Below are positions 1-6,706 of a stretch of 11,436 nt of DNA, in pieces. Each line of letters starts with the position of its first letter. Within the stretch, counting starts at the first letter, position 1. The DNA is taken from NCBI GenBank assembly GCA_024644125.1, contig JAHELQ010000133.1:1-11436 (forward strand), in the 5' to 3' direction. The position numbers and the translations under genes are program-made. The notes beneath the pieces were generated by a model. It was not told the origin of the DNA. It ran no database searches and saw nothing but the letters and a program-made list of their open reading frames with translations. Source of the DNA: Candidatus Aminicenantota bacterium. GTDB taxonomy: Bacteria; Acidobacteriota; Aminicenantia; UBA2199.

Positions 1-1551
1 ACCAAATCGGAAGAGAAAGACCAGATGGACATGATCGGGAAATTCGGCGTGGGATTTTATTCGAGTTTTATGGTGGCGCGGGAAATTCACATCCACACCC
101 GTTCCTACCGAAAATCCAGTAAAGGATATCTCTGGAAATCCAAAGGCGGGGCCGAATATACCATCGAAGAACTCTCAAAAGATACCCGTGGCACCCGCAT
201 CGAAGTGCTTCTTAAAAAAGAAGAGAGTGAATATCTTGAAAAATACAGGGTAAAGCATATCATTTCGAGACATTCCAAATTTGTTCCTTTCCCGCTCTAC
301 CTGGAAGGCGAAAAGATCGACAACAAAGAAGCCATCTGGACACAGCCAAAATCCAGCCTGAAAGAGCAGGATTACAACGAATTCTTCAAATTTTTCGACA
401 ACACACCGGACAATCCCGAGAGTTACCTACACCTCTCTTCCGACGCCCCGGTACAGTTCAACTCCGTATTGTTCGTCCCCCGCGCCTCTCACGAAATGCC
501 CGGAATTTTCAAATCCGAACCCGGCGTTGACCTGTATTGCAAAAAAGTACTGATTCAGAAGGGAAGCCGCGATATCCTGCCAGAATATTTCCGCTTCATC
601 AAAGGTGTGATCGATTCCGAAGACATCCCTCTCAACATTTCCCGGGAAACCATTCAGAACAATCTGATGATCGACAAAATCAGAAAACATATTTTGAAAA
701 AACTGTTCGATCATTTCACCGAATCCAAAGACAAAGAGCGGGAGAAATACCTCAAAATCTGGAAAAACTTCGGTAAGCACTTCAAAGAGGGTTTGACCCA
801 GGATTTCGAAAACCGGGAAAAACTAGCCGGCCTTCTTTTGTTCCATTCTTCCAGAAAGACTAAAGATGAATATATCGACCTGAAAGAGTATGTCAACGGG
901 ATGGGGGAGAATCAGGAATATATCTATTACATCACAGGCTTCGACATTGACATGCTTGCCAAGAATCCCGCCCTCGAAGCATTCAAGAAAAAGGATATCG
1001 AAGTACTCTTCCTCACCGAACCTCTCGATGAAATCGCGGTAGACCACTTGCGGGAATTCGACGGCAAACAATTCAAAATGGCCGAGAGCGCGGACATTCA
1101 ATTGGATGACGAAAAAGAAAACGAAAACAAAGAGAAAAAGGAAGAGAACGAACAATACAAAAAAGATGTGGATAATTTTGTCGGATATTTGAAAACAATC
1201 TATGGCGATAAGGTCGCGGAGGTCAAAGTTTCAAAACGTTTGGTCGATAGCCCTTGCATTTTAGTCAGAAGCGGCGACGGCCCGTCGATCCAGATGGAGA
1301 AGATCATCAAGATGACCAACCAGGATTACAATTTCGCCCAGAAAGTATTCGAAATCAATCCGGACAATGCCCTCATCAAAGAGATGGTCCGTATTCACAC
1401 ATTAAAAGCAGATGCGTCCGAATTAAAAAATATGGCGTTGCAGTTACTGGACAACATGATGATCCGCGAAGGCATCATCGACAACATCGATGAAGTGGTG
1501 CCCCGCATCCAGGACATCATGTTGAATGCGGCCCGGAGCTTCCAGGGCTAG
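1..1551 (+). CDS. htpG: Molecular chaperone HtpG (Hsp90 family), 5'-truncated by the window edge
   Basis: This is an ATP-dependent Hsp90-type cytoplasmic chaperone. The reading frame is open from base 1, so the true start lies upstream. About 516 codons are present and the family is usually near 620-640 residues, so roughly 110-120 N-terminal residues, including the first ATP-binding motifs, are missing. Near the left edge is the glycine-rich ATP-lid motif IGKFGVGFYSSFMVA of the GHKL ATPase fold. The middle domain contains the family signature PLNISRETIQNN (about bases 630-664). A very charged Glu/Lys linker (about 1105-1160) precedes the C-terminal dimerisation domain, which ends at TAG 1549-1551. 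The M at base 25 is internal to the ATPase motif region and is not the start. A strong terminator follows directly. The family call is certain; the promoter cannot be seen. Confidence 0.97.
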   Translation, partial: TKSEEKDQMDMIGKFGVGFYSSFMVAREIHIHTRSYRKSSKGYLWKSKGGAEYTIEELSKDTRGTRIEVLLKKEESEYLEKYRVKHIISRHSKFVPFPLYLEGEKIDNKEAIWTQPKSSLKEQDYNEFFKFFDNTPDNPESYLHLSSDAPVQFNSVLFVPRASHEMPGIFKSEPGVDLYCKKVLIQKGSRDILPEYFRFIKGVIDSEDIPLNISRETIQNNLMIDKIRKHILKKLFDHFTESKDKEREKYLKIWKNFGKHFKEGLTQDFENREKLAGLLLFHSSRKTKDEYIDLKEYVNGMGENQEYIYYITGFDIDMLAKNPALEAFKKKDIEVLFLTEPLDEIAVDHLREFDGKQFKMAESADIQLDDEKENENKEKKEENEQYKKDVDNFVGYLKTIYGDKVAEVKVSKRLVDSPCILVRSGDGPSIQMEKIIKMTNQDYNFAQKVFEINPDNALIKEMVRIHTLKADASELKNMALQLLDNMMIREGIIDNIDEVVPRIQDIMLNAARSFQG

Positions 1552-1570
1552 CCCAAACTATCACCGCCTC

Positions 1571-1620
1571 AGGCCCCGCGGATCTGCACGCACCGAATGC
1601 AGATCGCCGGGGCCTTTTTT
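1571..1620 (+). terminator. Strong intrinsic terminator of htpG
   Basis: An 18-bp stem has arms at 1571-1588 and 1598-1615, perfectly complementary except for a 2-base internal mismatch (CG against GC). The loop is 9 nt, and a run of T ends at 1620. It starts 20 bases after the htpG stop codon and separates htpG from malQ. Confidence 0.93.
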
Positions 1621-1633
1621 ACTCCGCCACGTC

Positions 1634-1665
1634 TAGTGGATTTTATCAAAAAAAAAGTATAAAAT
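1634..1665 (+). promoter_or_regulatory. Weak candidate promoter for malQ
   Basis: A TATAAA/TATAAAAT element at 1658-1665 sits about 36 bases before the malQ start and just after the htpG terminator, which is where a malQ promoter is needed. No good -35 box is present; the best-spaced hexamer, TAGTGG at 1634, matches poorly. An A-rich tract (1648-1656) lies between them. The placement is reasonable but the sequence support is weak. Confidence 0.35.
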
Positions 1666-1700
1666 GAGGTTCGTCTCAAAACAAGAAATCGGAGCATGGT

Positions 1701-3224
1701 ATGAAAATAAAACGAAGTAGCGGCTTATTGCTGCATATCACATCCCTTCCAGGACCTACCGGGACAGGGACCCTCGGACCGGAGGCATTTGAATTCGTAG
1801 ATATATTAGCCCGGGCCGGGCAATCATATTGGCAGATTCTTCCCTTCGGGCCGGTATCCTCATTTTTTGGATATTCGCCGTACGCATCCCTGTCCACATT
1901 CGCCGGAAATCCTCTTTTTATTAGCTTGCAAAAATTGCAAGAAGAAGAATGGATAGAAGAAGATCTGCTAGCCGGCATCCCTATCGAAGACACAGATTTC
2001 GCGAACTTCGATGCAATGGAACGATTTTTGCAGCCAGCATTACTAAAAGCGCATGGTAATTTCAAAAAAAATGCCTCTTCAGACGCGAAGTCACGCTTCG
2101 AAGATTTTTGCAGAGACCAGCAGGATTGGTTGGATGATTACACTCTATTCTCCGCCCTGGCCATCCATTACTCCAGTCATGATTGGAGCCGATGGGATCA
2201 TGCGATCGCGGTACGGGATCCTCAGGCTATAAAAAAATGGAGTAAAAAGCTGGCAACCGAGATCGAGCGCGAGCAATTCATCCAGTTCATCTTCTACCGG
2301 CAATGGCGCCAATTGAGGGAATACGCGCACAAAAAAGGGATCCGGTTGATTGGAGACATCCCCATTTATGTCAATTACTCAAGCTCCGATACCTGGTCCA
2401 ATCCTGAAATATTTCAACTGGAACCGGAAAATAGAACTCCGACGGTTGTCGCCGGAGTTCCGCCCGATTACTTCAGCAAGACCGGTCAGCGCTGGGGCAA
2501 TCCCTTATATAAATGGTATGAAGAAGAAAATCTTTACCCCCCCACTCTCCGCTGGTGGAGCAGACGCTTCCGGCACTTGCTCGATTTGGTGGACATTATC
2601 CGGGTGGACCATTTTAGGGGATTTGAGGCGTATTGGGCTATCCCCGCCTCACATAAAACCGCCGAGCACGGCAGTTGGCTTACCGGGCCGGGCAAAGGGC
2701 TTTTTGAATACTTACTGAAGGAACTGGGGGAGCTTCCGGTAATCGCCGAAGACCTCGGCTTCATCACTCCCGGCGTTGAGGAGTTACGCGATTCTTTCGA
2801 CCTTCCGGGCATGAAAGTGCTGCAATTCGCGTTCGATTTCAAACCGCAAAATAGTTACCTGCCGCACAATTTTCAAACACCAAACTGTGTGGTTTATACC
2901 GGCACCCACGACAACAACACCACAAACGGTTGGTTTTATGGCGATGAAACCAGCGAAGAGCAGAAGAGCTACATCATGGATTACTTGAATCTGCAATCGA
3001 AAGATTTGTTTCATTGGAATTTTATCCGGTTGGCGTTGAGCTCCACCTCGGACCTCGCCTTGATTCCGGTGCAGGATCTGTTGGGCTACGGCACGGAGCT
3101 TCGCATGAACATTCCCGGTACCGACCAGGGCAATTGGCGTTGGAAACTCACACGAAAATCTCTCGAAAAAGGAATCCCGGCTAAATTGAAAAAACTGTGC
3201 CGCTTGTACAACCGTTGCCCATAG
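1701..3224 (+). CDS. malQ: 4-alpha-glucanotransferase (amylomaltase), GH77
   Basis: This cytoplasmic enzyme transfers alpha-1,4-glucan segments between maltodextrins and releases glucose, in maltodextrin or glycogen metabolism. The 507-residue length is normal for the compact (Thermus-type) GH77 enzymes. The N-terminal signature SGLLLHITSLPGP with GTLG is present. All three catalytic carboxylates are visible: nucleophile D303 in IIRVDHFRG, acid/base E350 in VIAEDLG, and transition-state stabiliser D404 in YTGTHDNNTT. These sit about ten residues beyond the equivalents I recall for Thermus amylomaltase. The start at 1701 is preceded by GGAG (1691-1694) with 6-nt spacing; an ATG at 1696 is out of frame and stops at once. 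No other glycogen or maltose genes are next to it. A separate promoter for the next gene overlaps its stop codon, so read-through into ggt is possible but not required. Confidence 0.96.
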   Translation: MKIKRSSGLLLHITSLPGPTGTGTLGPEAFEFVDILARAGQSYWQILPFGPVSSFFGYSPYASLSTFAGNPLFISLQKLQEEEWIEEDLLAGIPIEDTDFANFDAMERFLQPALLKAHGNFKKNASSDAKSRFEDFCRDQQDWLDDYTLFSALAIHYSSHDWSRWDHAIAVRDPQAIKKWSKKLATEIEREQFIQFIFYRQWRQLREYAHKKGIRLIGDIPIYVNYSSSDTWSNPEIFQLEPENRTPTVVAGVPPDYFSKTGQRWGNPLYKWYEEENLYPPTLRWWSRRFRHLLDLVDIIRVDHFRGFEAYWAIPASHKTAEHGSWLTGPGKGLFEYLLKELGELPVIAEDLGFITPGVEELRDSFDLPGMKVLQFAFDFKPQNSYLPHNFQTPNCVVYTGTHDNNTTNGWFYGDETSEEQKSYIMDYLNLQSKDLFHWNFIRLALSSTSDLALIPVQDLLGYGTELRMNIPGTDQGNWRWKLTRKSLEKGIPAKLKKLCRLYNRCP

Positions 3225-3250
3225 ACAAATAAATCCGAATCCTGTATAGT
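3222..3250 (+). promoter_or_regulatory. Sigma-70 promoter of ggt, overlapping the malQ stop codon
   Basis: The -35 box is TAGACA (3222-3227) and the -10 box is TATAGT (3245-3250), each matching the consensus at 5 of 6 positions, with an ideal 17-nt spacer. The -35 begins on the malQ TAG stop codon. The predicted transcription start, near 3256-3258, lies between the two possible ggt start codons and favours the downstream one at 3290. Confidence 0.7.
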
Positions 3251-3289
3251 TGAATGGATGAACGTTCAGATTTTTTTCAGGAGAGGAGT

Positions 3290-4993
3290 ATGTCTATTAA
3301 AGAAAGCTTTTTGGTTATCGTATTTTTCCTGTTGTTCCTAACAACTGTCTTCGCGGCGGACCGCATTACAGGCAAAATGTTCGCTACCCGTTCCGAAGTC
3401 ATCGCCCAAAACGGCATGGTCGCATCCAGTCATCCATTGGCGACACAAATCGGTATCGATATATTAAAAAAAGGCGGTAACGCGATTGATGCCGCCATCG
3501 CTGTCAATGCCGCTCTCGGCTTGATGGAACCCACAGGAAGCGGAATCGGCGGAGACCTATTCGCAATCGTTTGGGACAACAAAACCCAAAAAATGAACGG
3601 ACTCAATGCCAGCGGCCGCTCACCCAGAGCATTGTCTTTGAACGTATTCAAGGAAAAAGGTTTGAAATACATACCTCTGGATGGCCCTCTATCCTGGTCT
3701 GTACCTGGCTGCGTTGACGGTTGGTTTGAATTGCACAAAAAATTCGGCCGTTTACCGATGGAAACGATACTGGCTCCAGCCATCAAATACGCCCGCGAAG
3801 GATTTCCTCTAACGGAGCTGATCGCTTATTACTGGGAGTCATCCGTCCATCATTATAAAGATTTTGAAAATTTTCAGACATTATACGCCCCGGGAGGCGT
3901 CGCGCCCCGGAAAGGCGATATTTTTAAAAATCCACAATTGGCCGATACCCTCGCCTTGATCGCCAAAAAGGGAAGAGACGTCTATTACAAGGGCGAAATC
4001 GCAAACAAGATCGTGGAGTACTCAAAAAAAGTCGGCGGGTATTTCACGATGGAAGACTTTGAAACTCATAGGTCGGAATGGGTCGAGCCATTGGGGACAA
4101 ACTACCGCGGGTATGACGTTTGGGAACTTCCTCCCAATGGGCAGGGAATCGCTGTATTGCAAATGCTCACTATGCTGAAAAAATTCGATCTTAAAAACAT
4201 GGGACACAATTCCGCAGCCTACCTGCACACACTCCTGGAAATAAAAAAAATTGTCTATGAAGACCGGGCGAAATTTTATTCCGACCCCGCCTTCAATCGA
4301 CTGCCCATCGCGGAACTCATTTCCGAAGACTATGCCGCAAAGAGGTTGGAACTCTTCAATCCAAAACGGGCCAACCGGAAGATCCCTGGCGGCGATCCCA
4401 AACTGGAACACGGCGACACCGTATACCTCACCGTTGTGGATAAGGACCGCAACGCTGTGTCGTTGATTCAGAGTAACTACTCCGGCTTCGGTTCGGGCAA
4501 CGTCCCAGATGGACTCGGCTTTGGCATTCAGGACAGGGGCTCATTGTTCAATCTCGACGAAAACCATTTAAATTGTTTCGAACCCGGCAAACGCCCGTTC
4601 CATACCATAATTCCCGCAATGATGACTAAAGACGGCAAACCGGTTTTCACCTTTGGAGTAATGGGCGGCTCTATGCAACCCCAGGGCCATGTCCAGGTCT
4701 TACTGAATATTATCGACTTCGAAATGGGAATCCAGGAAGCGGGCGACGCCCCCCGGTTTCGCCATTCAGGATCCTCGCAACCAACCGGCGAAACCATGGG
4801 GGATGGCGGGACAGTGTACCTGGAGAGTGGAATCTCAAGCCAGGTGATTCAAGAATTGTTGGGCCGCGGTCACAGGATTTCAAGCGCCAGAGGTGGATAT
4901 GGTGGCTATCAGGGAATTTGGATAGATTATCAAAAGGAAATCCTGATTGGAGCTAGCGAATCCCGCAAAGATGGTTGCGCAATTGGATATTAA
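3290..4993 (+). CDS. ggt: Secreted gamma-glutamyltransferase / glutathione hydrolase family protein
   Basis: This is an Ntn-hydrolase precursor that should cleave itself into large and small subunits and then hydrolyse or transfer gamma-glutamyl groups (glutathione or related peptides) outside the inner membrane. I place the start at 3290, giving 567 aa. AGGAG at 3279-3283 is 6 nt upstream, and the product begins with a clear signal peptide (hydrophobic FLVIVFFLLFLTTVFAA). An upstream in-frame ATG at 3254 would add 12 charged residues before the signal and precedes the predicted transcription start. Family motifs are KKGGNAIDAAIA, EPTGSGIGGD, SGRSPR (probable gamma-glutamate carboxylate binder, R110), GDTVYLTVVD with the nucleophilic Thr at T377, GKRPFHTIIPA and the oxyanion glycines in GVMGGS (G459-G460). 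The GDTVYL context resembles the YwrD-like branch more than classical E. coli Ggt, so the true substrate is open. No convincing terminator follows. Confidence 0.93.
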   Translation: MSIKESFLVIVFFLLFLTTVFAADRITGKMFATRSEVIAQNGMVASSHPLATQIGIDILKKGGNAIDAAIAVNAALGLMEPTGSGIGGDLFAIVWDNKTQKMNGLNASGRSPRALSLNVFKEKGLKYIPLDGPLSWSVPGCVDGWFELHKKFGRLPMETILAPAIKYAREGFPLTELIAYYWESSVHHYKDFENFQTLYAPGGVAPRKGDIFKNPQLADTLALIAKKGRDVYYKGEIANKIVEYSKKVGGYFTMEDFETHRSEWVEPLGTNYRGYDVWELPPNGQGIAVLQMLTMLKKFDLKNMGHNSAAYLHTLLEIKKIVYEDRAKFYSDPAFNRLPIAELISEDYAAKRLELFNPKRANRKIPGGDPKLEHGDTVYLTVVDKDRNAVSLIQSNYSGFGSGNVPDGLGFGIQDRGSLFNLDENHLNCFEPGKRPFHTIIPAMMTKDGKPVFTFGVMGGSMQPQGHVQVLLNIIDFEMGIQEAGDAPRFRHSGSSQPTGETMGDGGTVYLESGISSQVIQELLGRGHRISSARGGYGGYQGIWIDYQKEILIGASESRKDGCAIGY

Positions 4994-5098
4994 AACAAAA
5001 AATATTTGCGGTTAATTCTCGGAAAACGAGGTGTTCGGCACGTTCATATCCTTGCTACGAGGGTGTTTACAGATCTTTTTTATTTTTATTGAGTCTAT

Positions 5099-5127
5099 TT
5101 GACAAATCATCAAGTCTGTTGTACAAT
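5099..5127 (+). promoter_or_regulatory. Consensus sigma-70 promoter of the tRNA-fMet gene
   Basis: A perfect -35 TTGACA (5099-5104), a 17-nt spacer and -10 TACAAT (5122-5127, 5 of 6 matches) end 13 bases before the mature tRNA. The expected transcript start near 5134 leaves a very short 5' leader for RNase P to remove. A promoter this close to consensus suits a highly expressed stable RNA. Confidence 0.88.
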
Positions 5128-5140
5128 AAAAATCTAGTGC

Positions 5141-5217
5141 CGCGGGGTGGAGCAGTCTGGTAGCTCATTGGGCTCATAACCCAAAGGTCGTAGGTTCAAA
5201 TCCTACCCCCGCTACCA
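5141..5217 (+). tRNA. Initiator tRNA-fMet (CAT anticodon), CCA encoded
   Basis: A full 77-nt cloverleaf with an encoded CCA end (5215-5217). The anticodon loop CTCATAA (5173-5179) carries CAT at 5175-5177. The T arm GTAGG-TTCAAAT-CCTAC is intact. Two hallmarks make it the initiator rather than elongator Met-tRNA. Three consecutive G:C pairs (GGG/CCC) sit at the base of the anticodon stem. Position 1 does not form a Watson-Crick pair with position 72, being C1 opposite T72 while the other six acceptor pairs are perfect. In E. coli initiator tRNA the mismatch is C-A, so C-U is a variant of the same feature. Flanked by a consensus promoter upstream and a T-rich tract (TTTCTTCTCTTCTTTT) just downstream. 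No second tRNA gene adjoins it. Confidence 0.97.
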
Positions 5218-5235
5218 TTTCTTCTCTTCTTTTGC

Positions 5236-5286
5236 TTTTATAATGACCGGGTACATTACATCCTTTCCCATTTTATAATAGCCAGG
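5236..5286. repeat. Short imperfect direct repeat with a TTTTATAAT core
   Basis: TTTTATAAT occurs at 5236-5244 and again at 5271-5279, 35 bases apart. The first copy is followed by gaCCgGG and the second by agCCaGG, so similarity extends to about 16 bases. It lies between the tRNA and the 3' end of hsp20. It could be a paired protein site, duplicated -10-like boxes, or chance in AT-rich DNA. Confidence 0.35.
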
Positions 5287-5402
5287 AAGAGAAGTTTATC
5301 TGGTTTTTCCTAATTCCCCAAAAAAAAATGTAAATTGCCCTCAGTATTTAGATTTTTATTTTAAATTGAAAGATATGAATTTTTGGGTCTAAATTAAGAA
5401 GC

Positions 5403-5429
5403 CGGCAGGAGTCTCTAAAACTCCCACCG
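5403..5429 (-). terminator. Probable terminator hairpin of hsp20
   Basis: Read on the - strand, CGGTGGGAGT pairs with ACTCCTGCCG around a 7-nt loop, giving 10 bp including two G-U wobbles. On the + strand the same two positions become C-A mismatches, so the fold suits leftward transcription from hsp20, whose stop codon is 54 bases away. The following tract (GCTTCTTAATTT) is only moderately U-rich, so termination may be partial. Confidence 0.6.
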
Positions 5430-5482
5430 ACCCAGAATTTGACAGATATCTTTAACTCGATCGGAACAACAGCTCATAATGT

Positions 5483-5923
5483 TTAATTGATCGAGATAGC
5501 TTTCGGTTTTTTTTCTTCGGGTTTGGCCACTTTCAATTCCAAAATCCCATTGTTCATGGCAGCCTTGATTTTTTCCTGATCGATTCCGCGGGGAAGTCTA
5601 AAAGAACGGGCAAACTTTCCGGTTCTGATTTCAGTCCGATGATAGTTGTCTTTCCTCGCTTCCATATCCTCTCTCCGCTCGCCGCGAATCCAGAGGGTGT
5701 CGTCTTTCACTTCAATGGTGATGTCTTTCTTTTCCATTCCAGGCACTTCTACCTTGAATATATATTCCTCTTCAGTCTCATAGATGTCAGTCAGAGGGCA
5801 CCATTCACCCGCCGAGTACTCCTGCTCATTGCTTCCGCCATGGAACTGGCTGCCGAACATACGATTCATACGATCAAACATCGTATCAAACTCTCTCATA
5901 GGTCTCCAGGTTACTAAAGTCAT
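5483..5923 (-). CDS. Small heat-shock protein, Hsp20/alpha-crystallin family
   Basis: This ATP-independent holdase chaperone should form cytoplasmic oligomers that bind unfolding proteins. The 146-residue length is typical. The short N-terminal region (TWRPMREFDTMFDRMNRMF) has the usual class A bacterial pattern. The alpha-crystallin domain runs from about residue 42 to 135, with VEVPGMEKKDI, a beta-strand block ending in FARSFRLP, and the family motif A-x-x-x-N-G-I-L (AAMNNGILEL, residues 121-130). The C-terminal I-x-I docking motif is present as ISI (143-145). The start is fixed by a perfect AGGAGG (5929-5934 on the + coordinate) 5 nt upstream. It is transcribed alone, away from the M6 protease gene, from a near-consensus housekeeping promoter. 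I see no CIRCE element and no sigma-32-type boxes. It faces the tRNA gene tail to tail. Confidence 0.95.
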   Translation of the reverse strand: MTLVTWRPMREFDTMFDRMNRMFGSQFHGGSNEQEYSAGEWCPLTDIYETEEEYIFKVEVPGMEKKDITIEVKDDTLWIRGERREDMEARKDNYHRTEIRTGKFARSFRLPRGIDQEKIKAAMNNGILELKVAKPEEKKPKAISIN

Positions 5924-5961
5924 TTTATCCTCCTAAATCATTTATTTTCACTTACAGATAT

Positions 5962-5990
5962 ATGATAGTATAACTTAAGTATTTTGTCAA
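5962..5990 (-). promoter_or_regulatory. Sigma-70 promoter of hsp20 with a palindrome in the spacer
   Basis: On the - strand, a perfect TTGACA (5985-5990) and TATCAT (5962-5967, 5 of 6) are separated by exactly 17 nt. The expected transcript start near 5955 gives a 5' leader of about 32 nt ending in the Shine-Dalgarno sequence. The spacer contains the 8-bp palindrome ACTTAAGT (5973-5980), which could be an operator. Confidence 0.85.
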
Positions 5991-6074
5991 CATTTTATGA
6001 TATTTTTTTTATTAGATTTATGTGAGTGCCTCTTTGTTAGATTTATAAATTCATTGCTCAACCTTCTCTCTGCC

Positions 6075-6272
6075 TCAGGCAACTAACTTGATTGCCTTTA
6101 GCGGATTGGGAAATCCAGCCAGATATGATATCACCTCGCTAATGTTTTCAGAAATGGCGTTTTCTTCCGTACTGCCCTGCGCAACCGCAAAAGGCAATAC
6201 CGCCGCCAACTACTCCGCTATCGGCCGTGCGACCTCCGTCGCCCGAAAACCTTCAACCACACTTCCAAATCC
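6075..6272 (-). pseudogene. Possible decayed coding fragment, unknown family
   Basis: On the - strand one frame gives 20 residues (starting GFGSVVEGFRATEV), an in-frame TAG at 6210-6212, then 44 residues (LAAVLPFAVAQGSTEENAIS and on to PLKAIKLVA) to TGA at 6075-6077. The amino acid mix, Ala- and Glu-rich with alternating hydrophobics, is plausible for real protein. The stop could be a single CAG-to-TAG change. No start codon with a ribosome-binding site is seen and the frame is closed by TAG at 6273-6275. I do not recognise the family. The opposite strand has a 79-codon frame from a TTG at 6088, which I judge a shadow. Chance openness in both frames cannot be ruled out. Confidence 0.3.
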
Positions 6273-6304
6273 CTATCGTGTCAAAAAATCTATTCACAGG
6301 AGAA

Positions 6305-6425
6305 ATGCAAAATATAGATTTTCGTAGAAATAAGAGCACATGAGCTATCGCTGGCCGCCCTGGAAGCTAAAGCGAAGAGCGGGCGCACCTCCGATGTAGA
6401 CTTCCTGATGGAATTATTAAGTTGA
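6305..6425 (+). pseudogene. Possible frameshifted small gene or gene tail, unknown family
   Basis: An ATG at 6305, just after CAGGAGAA (spacing short), opens MQNIDFRRNKST and stops at TGA 6341-6343. The frame one step over is open from 6318 to TGA 6423-6425 and encodes a helix-like, protein-looking stretch (ELSLAALEAKAKSG followed by RTSDVDFLMELLS). Deleting one base near 6341 would join the two into a product of about 39 residues. The Lys/Ala-rich helix followed by SGRTSDVDFLMELL has a loose look of small helical antitoxin-type proteins, but this is only a resemblance and no family is assigned. It may equally be the broken 3' end of a larger lost gene. Confidence 0.3.
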
Positions 6426-6501
6426 AATCAAGACCTATTGCCGAGTAATAGGATCGACTACGCCCTACTATCGTTTCTGGAAAACACTATAATGTAGGAC
6501 A

Positions 6502-6630
6502 ATGGCGGAATCCGTTGTAGGATTTAATCCGAGTTCACTTCTATTTCCGGCTGATTTCGGAGGAATAGTGGCGCTATTCGCCAGAACTGCGGTCGATTCA
6601 CACCCAATACTACCAAATATACAACCATAG
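6502..6630 (+). CDS. Very small open frame, 42 aa, doubtful
   Basis: ATG 6502 to TAG 6628-6630 encodes 42 residues beginning MAESVVGFNPSSLLFPADF. An AGGA (6496-6499) precedes the ATG with only 2 nt spacing, which is tight. On the opposite strand an overlapping 34-residue frame (6524-6628) begins MVVYLVVLGVNRPQFW without a ribosome-binding site. At most one is real. The sequence may be another eroded fragment rather than a functional gene. Confidence 0.15.
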   Translation: MAESVVGFNPSSLLFPADFGGIVALFARTAVDSHPILPNIQP

Positions 6631-6637
6631 TAGTATT
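6606..6637. repeat. Inverted repeat AATACTAC / GTAGTATT
   Basis: Perfect 8-bp arms at 6606-6613 and 6630-6637 are separated by 16 nt. There is no T tract, so it does not look like an intrinsic terminator. The right arm touches the candidate -35 box at 6636, so it could be an operator for the protease gene or a scar. Confidence 0.45.
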
Positions 6638-6665
6638 GACTCTCGCATTCAACCTACATTATTAT
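6636..6665 (+). promoter_or_regulatory. Candidate upstream promoter of the M6 protease gene
   Basis: TTGACT (6636-6641) and TATTAT (6660-6665) each match the consensus at 5 of 6 positions, with an 18-nt spacer. It would give a leader of about 145 nt before the protease start. Confidence 0.45.
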
Positions 6666-6706
6666 ATGTTGGCCAAAAGCCTTAACTGGATTTGTTGCGT
6701 TTTGTA

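Noticed and set aside
3254..3289. Upstream in-frame start for ggt
   Set aside because: It would put 12 charged residues before the signal peptide, lacks a good Shine-Dalgarno sequence, and precedes the predicted transcript start.
5141..5217. tRNA-fMet as an integration (att) site for a mobile element
   Set aside because: No repeat of the tRNA 3' end and no integrase gene seen anywhere in the window.
5639..5917. 92-codon + strand frame opposite hsp20
   Set aside because: Fully antisense to a confidently identified gene; no supporting signals.
5924..5990. CIRCE or sigma-32-type heat-shock control of hsp20
   Set aside because: No 9-bp CIRCE arms and no sigma-32 boxes found. The visible promoter is sigma-70 type.
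6088..6327. 79-codon + strand open frame starting with TTG
   Set aside because: No usable ribosome-binding site, an unusual start codon, and a product of low plausibility. The opposite-strand frame looks more protein-like.
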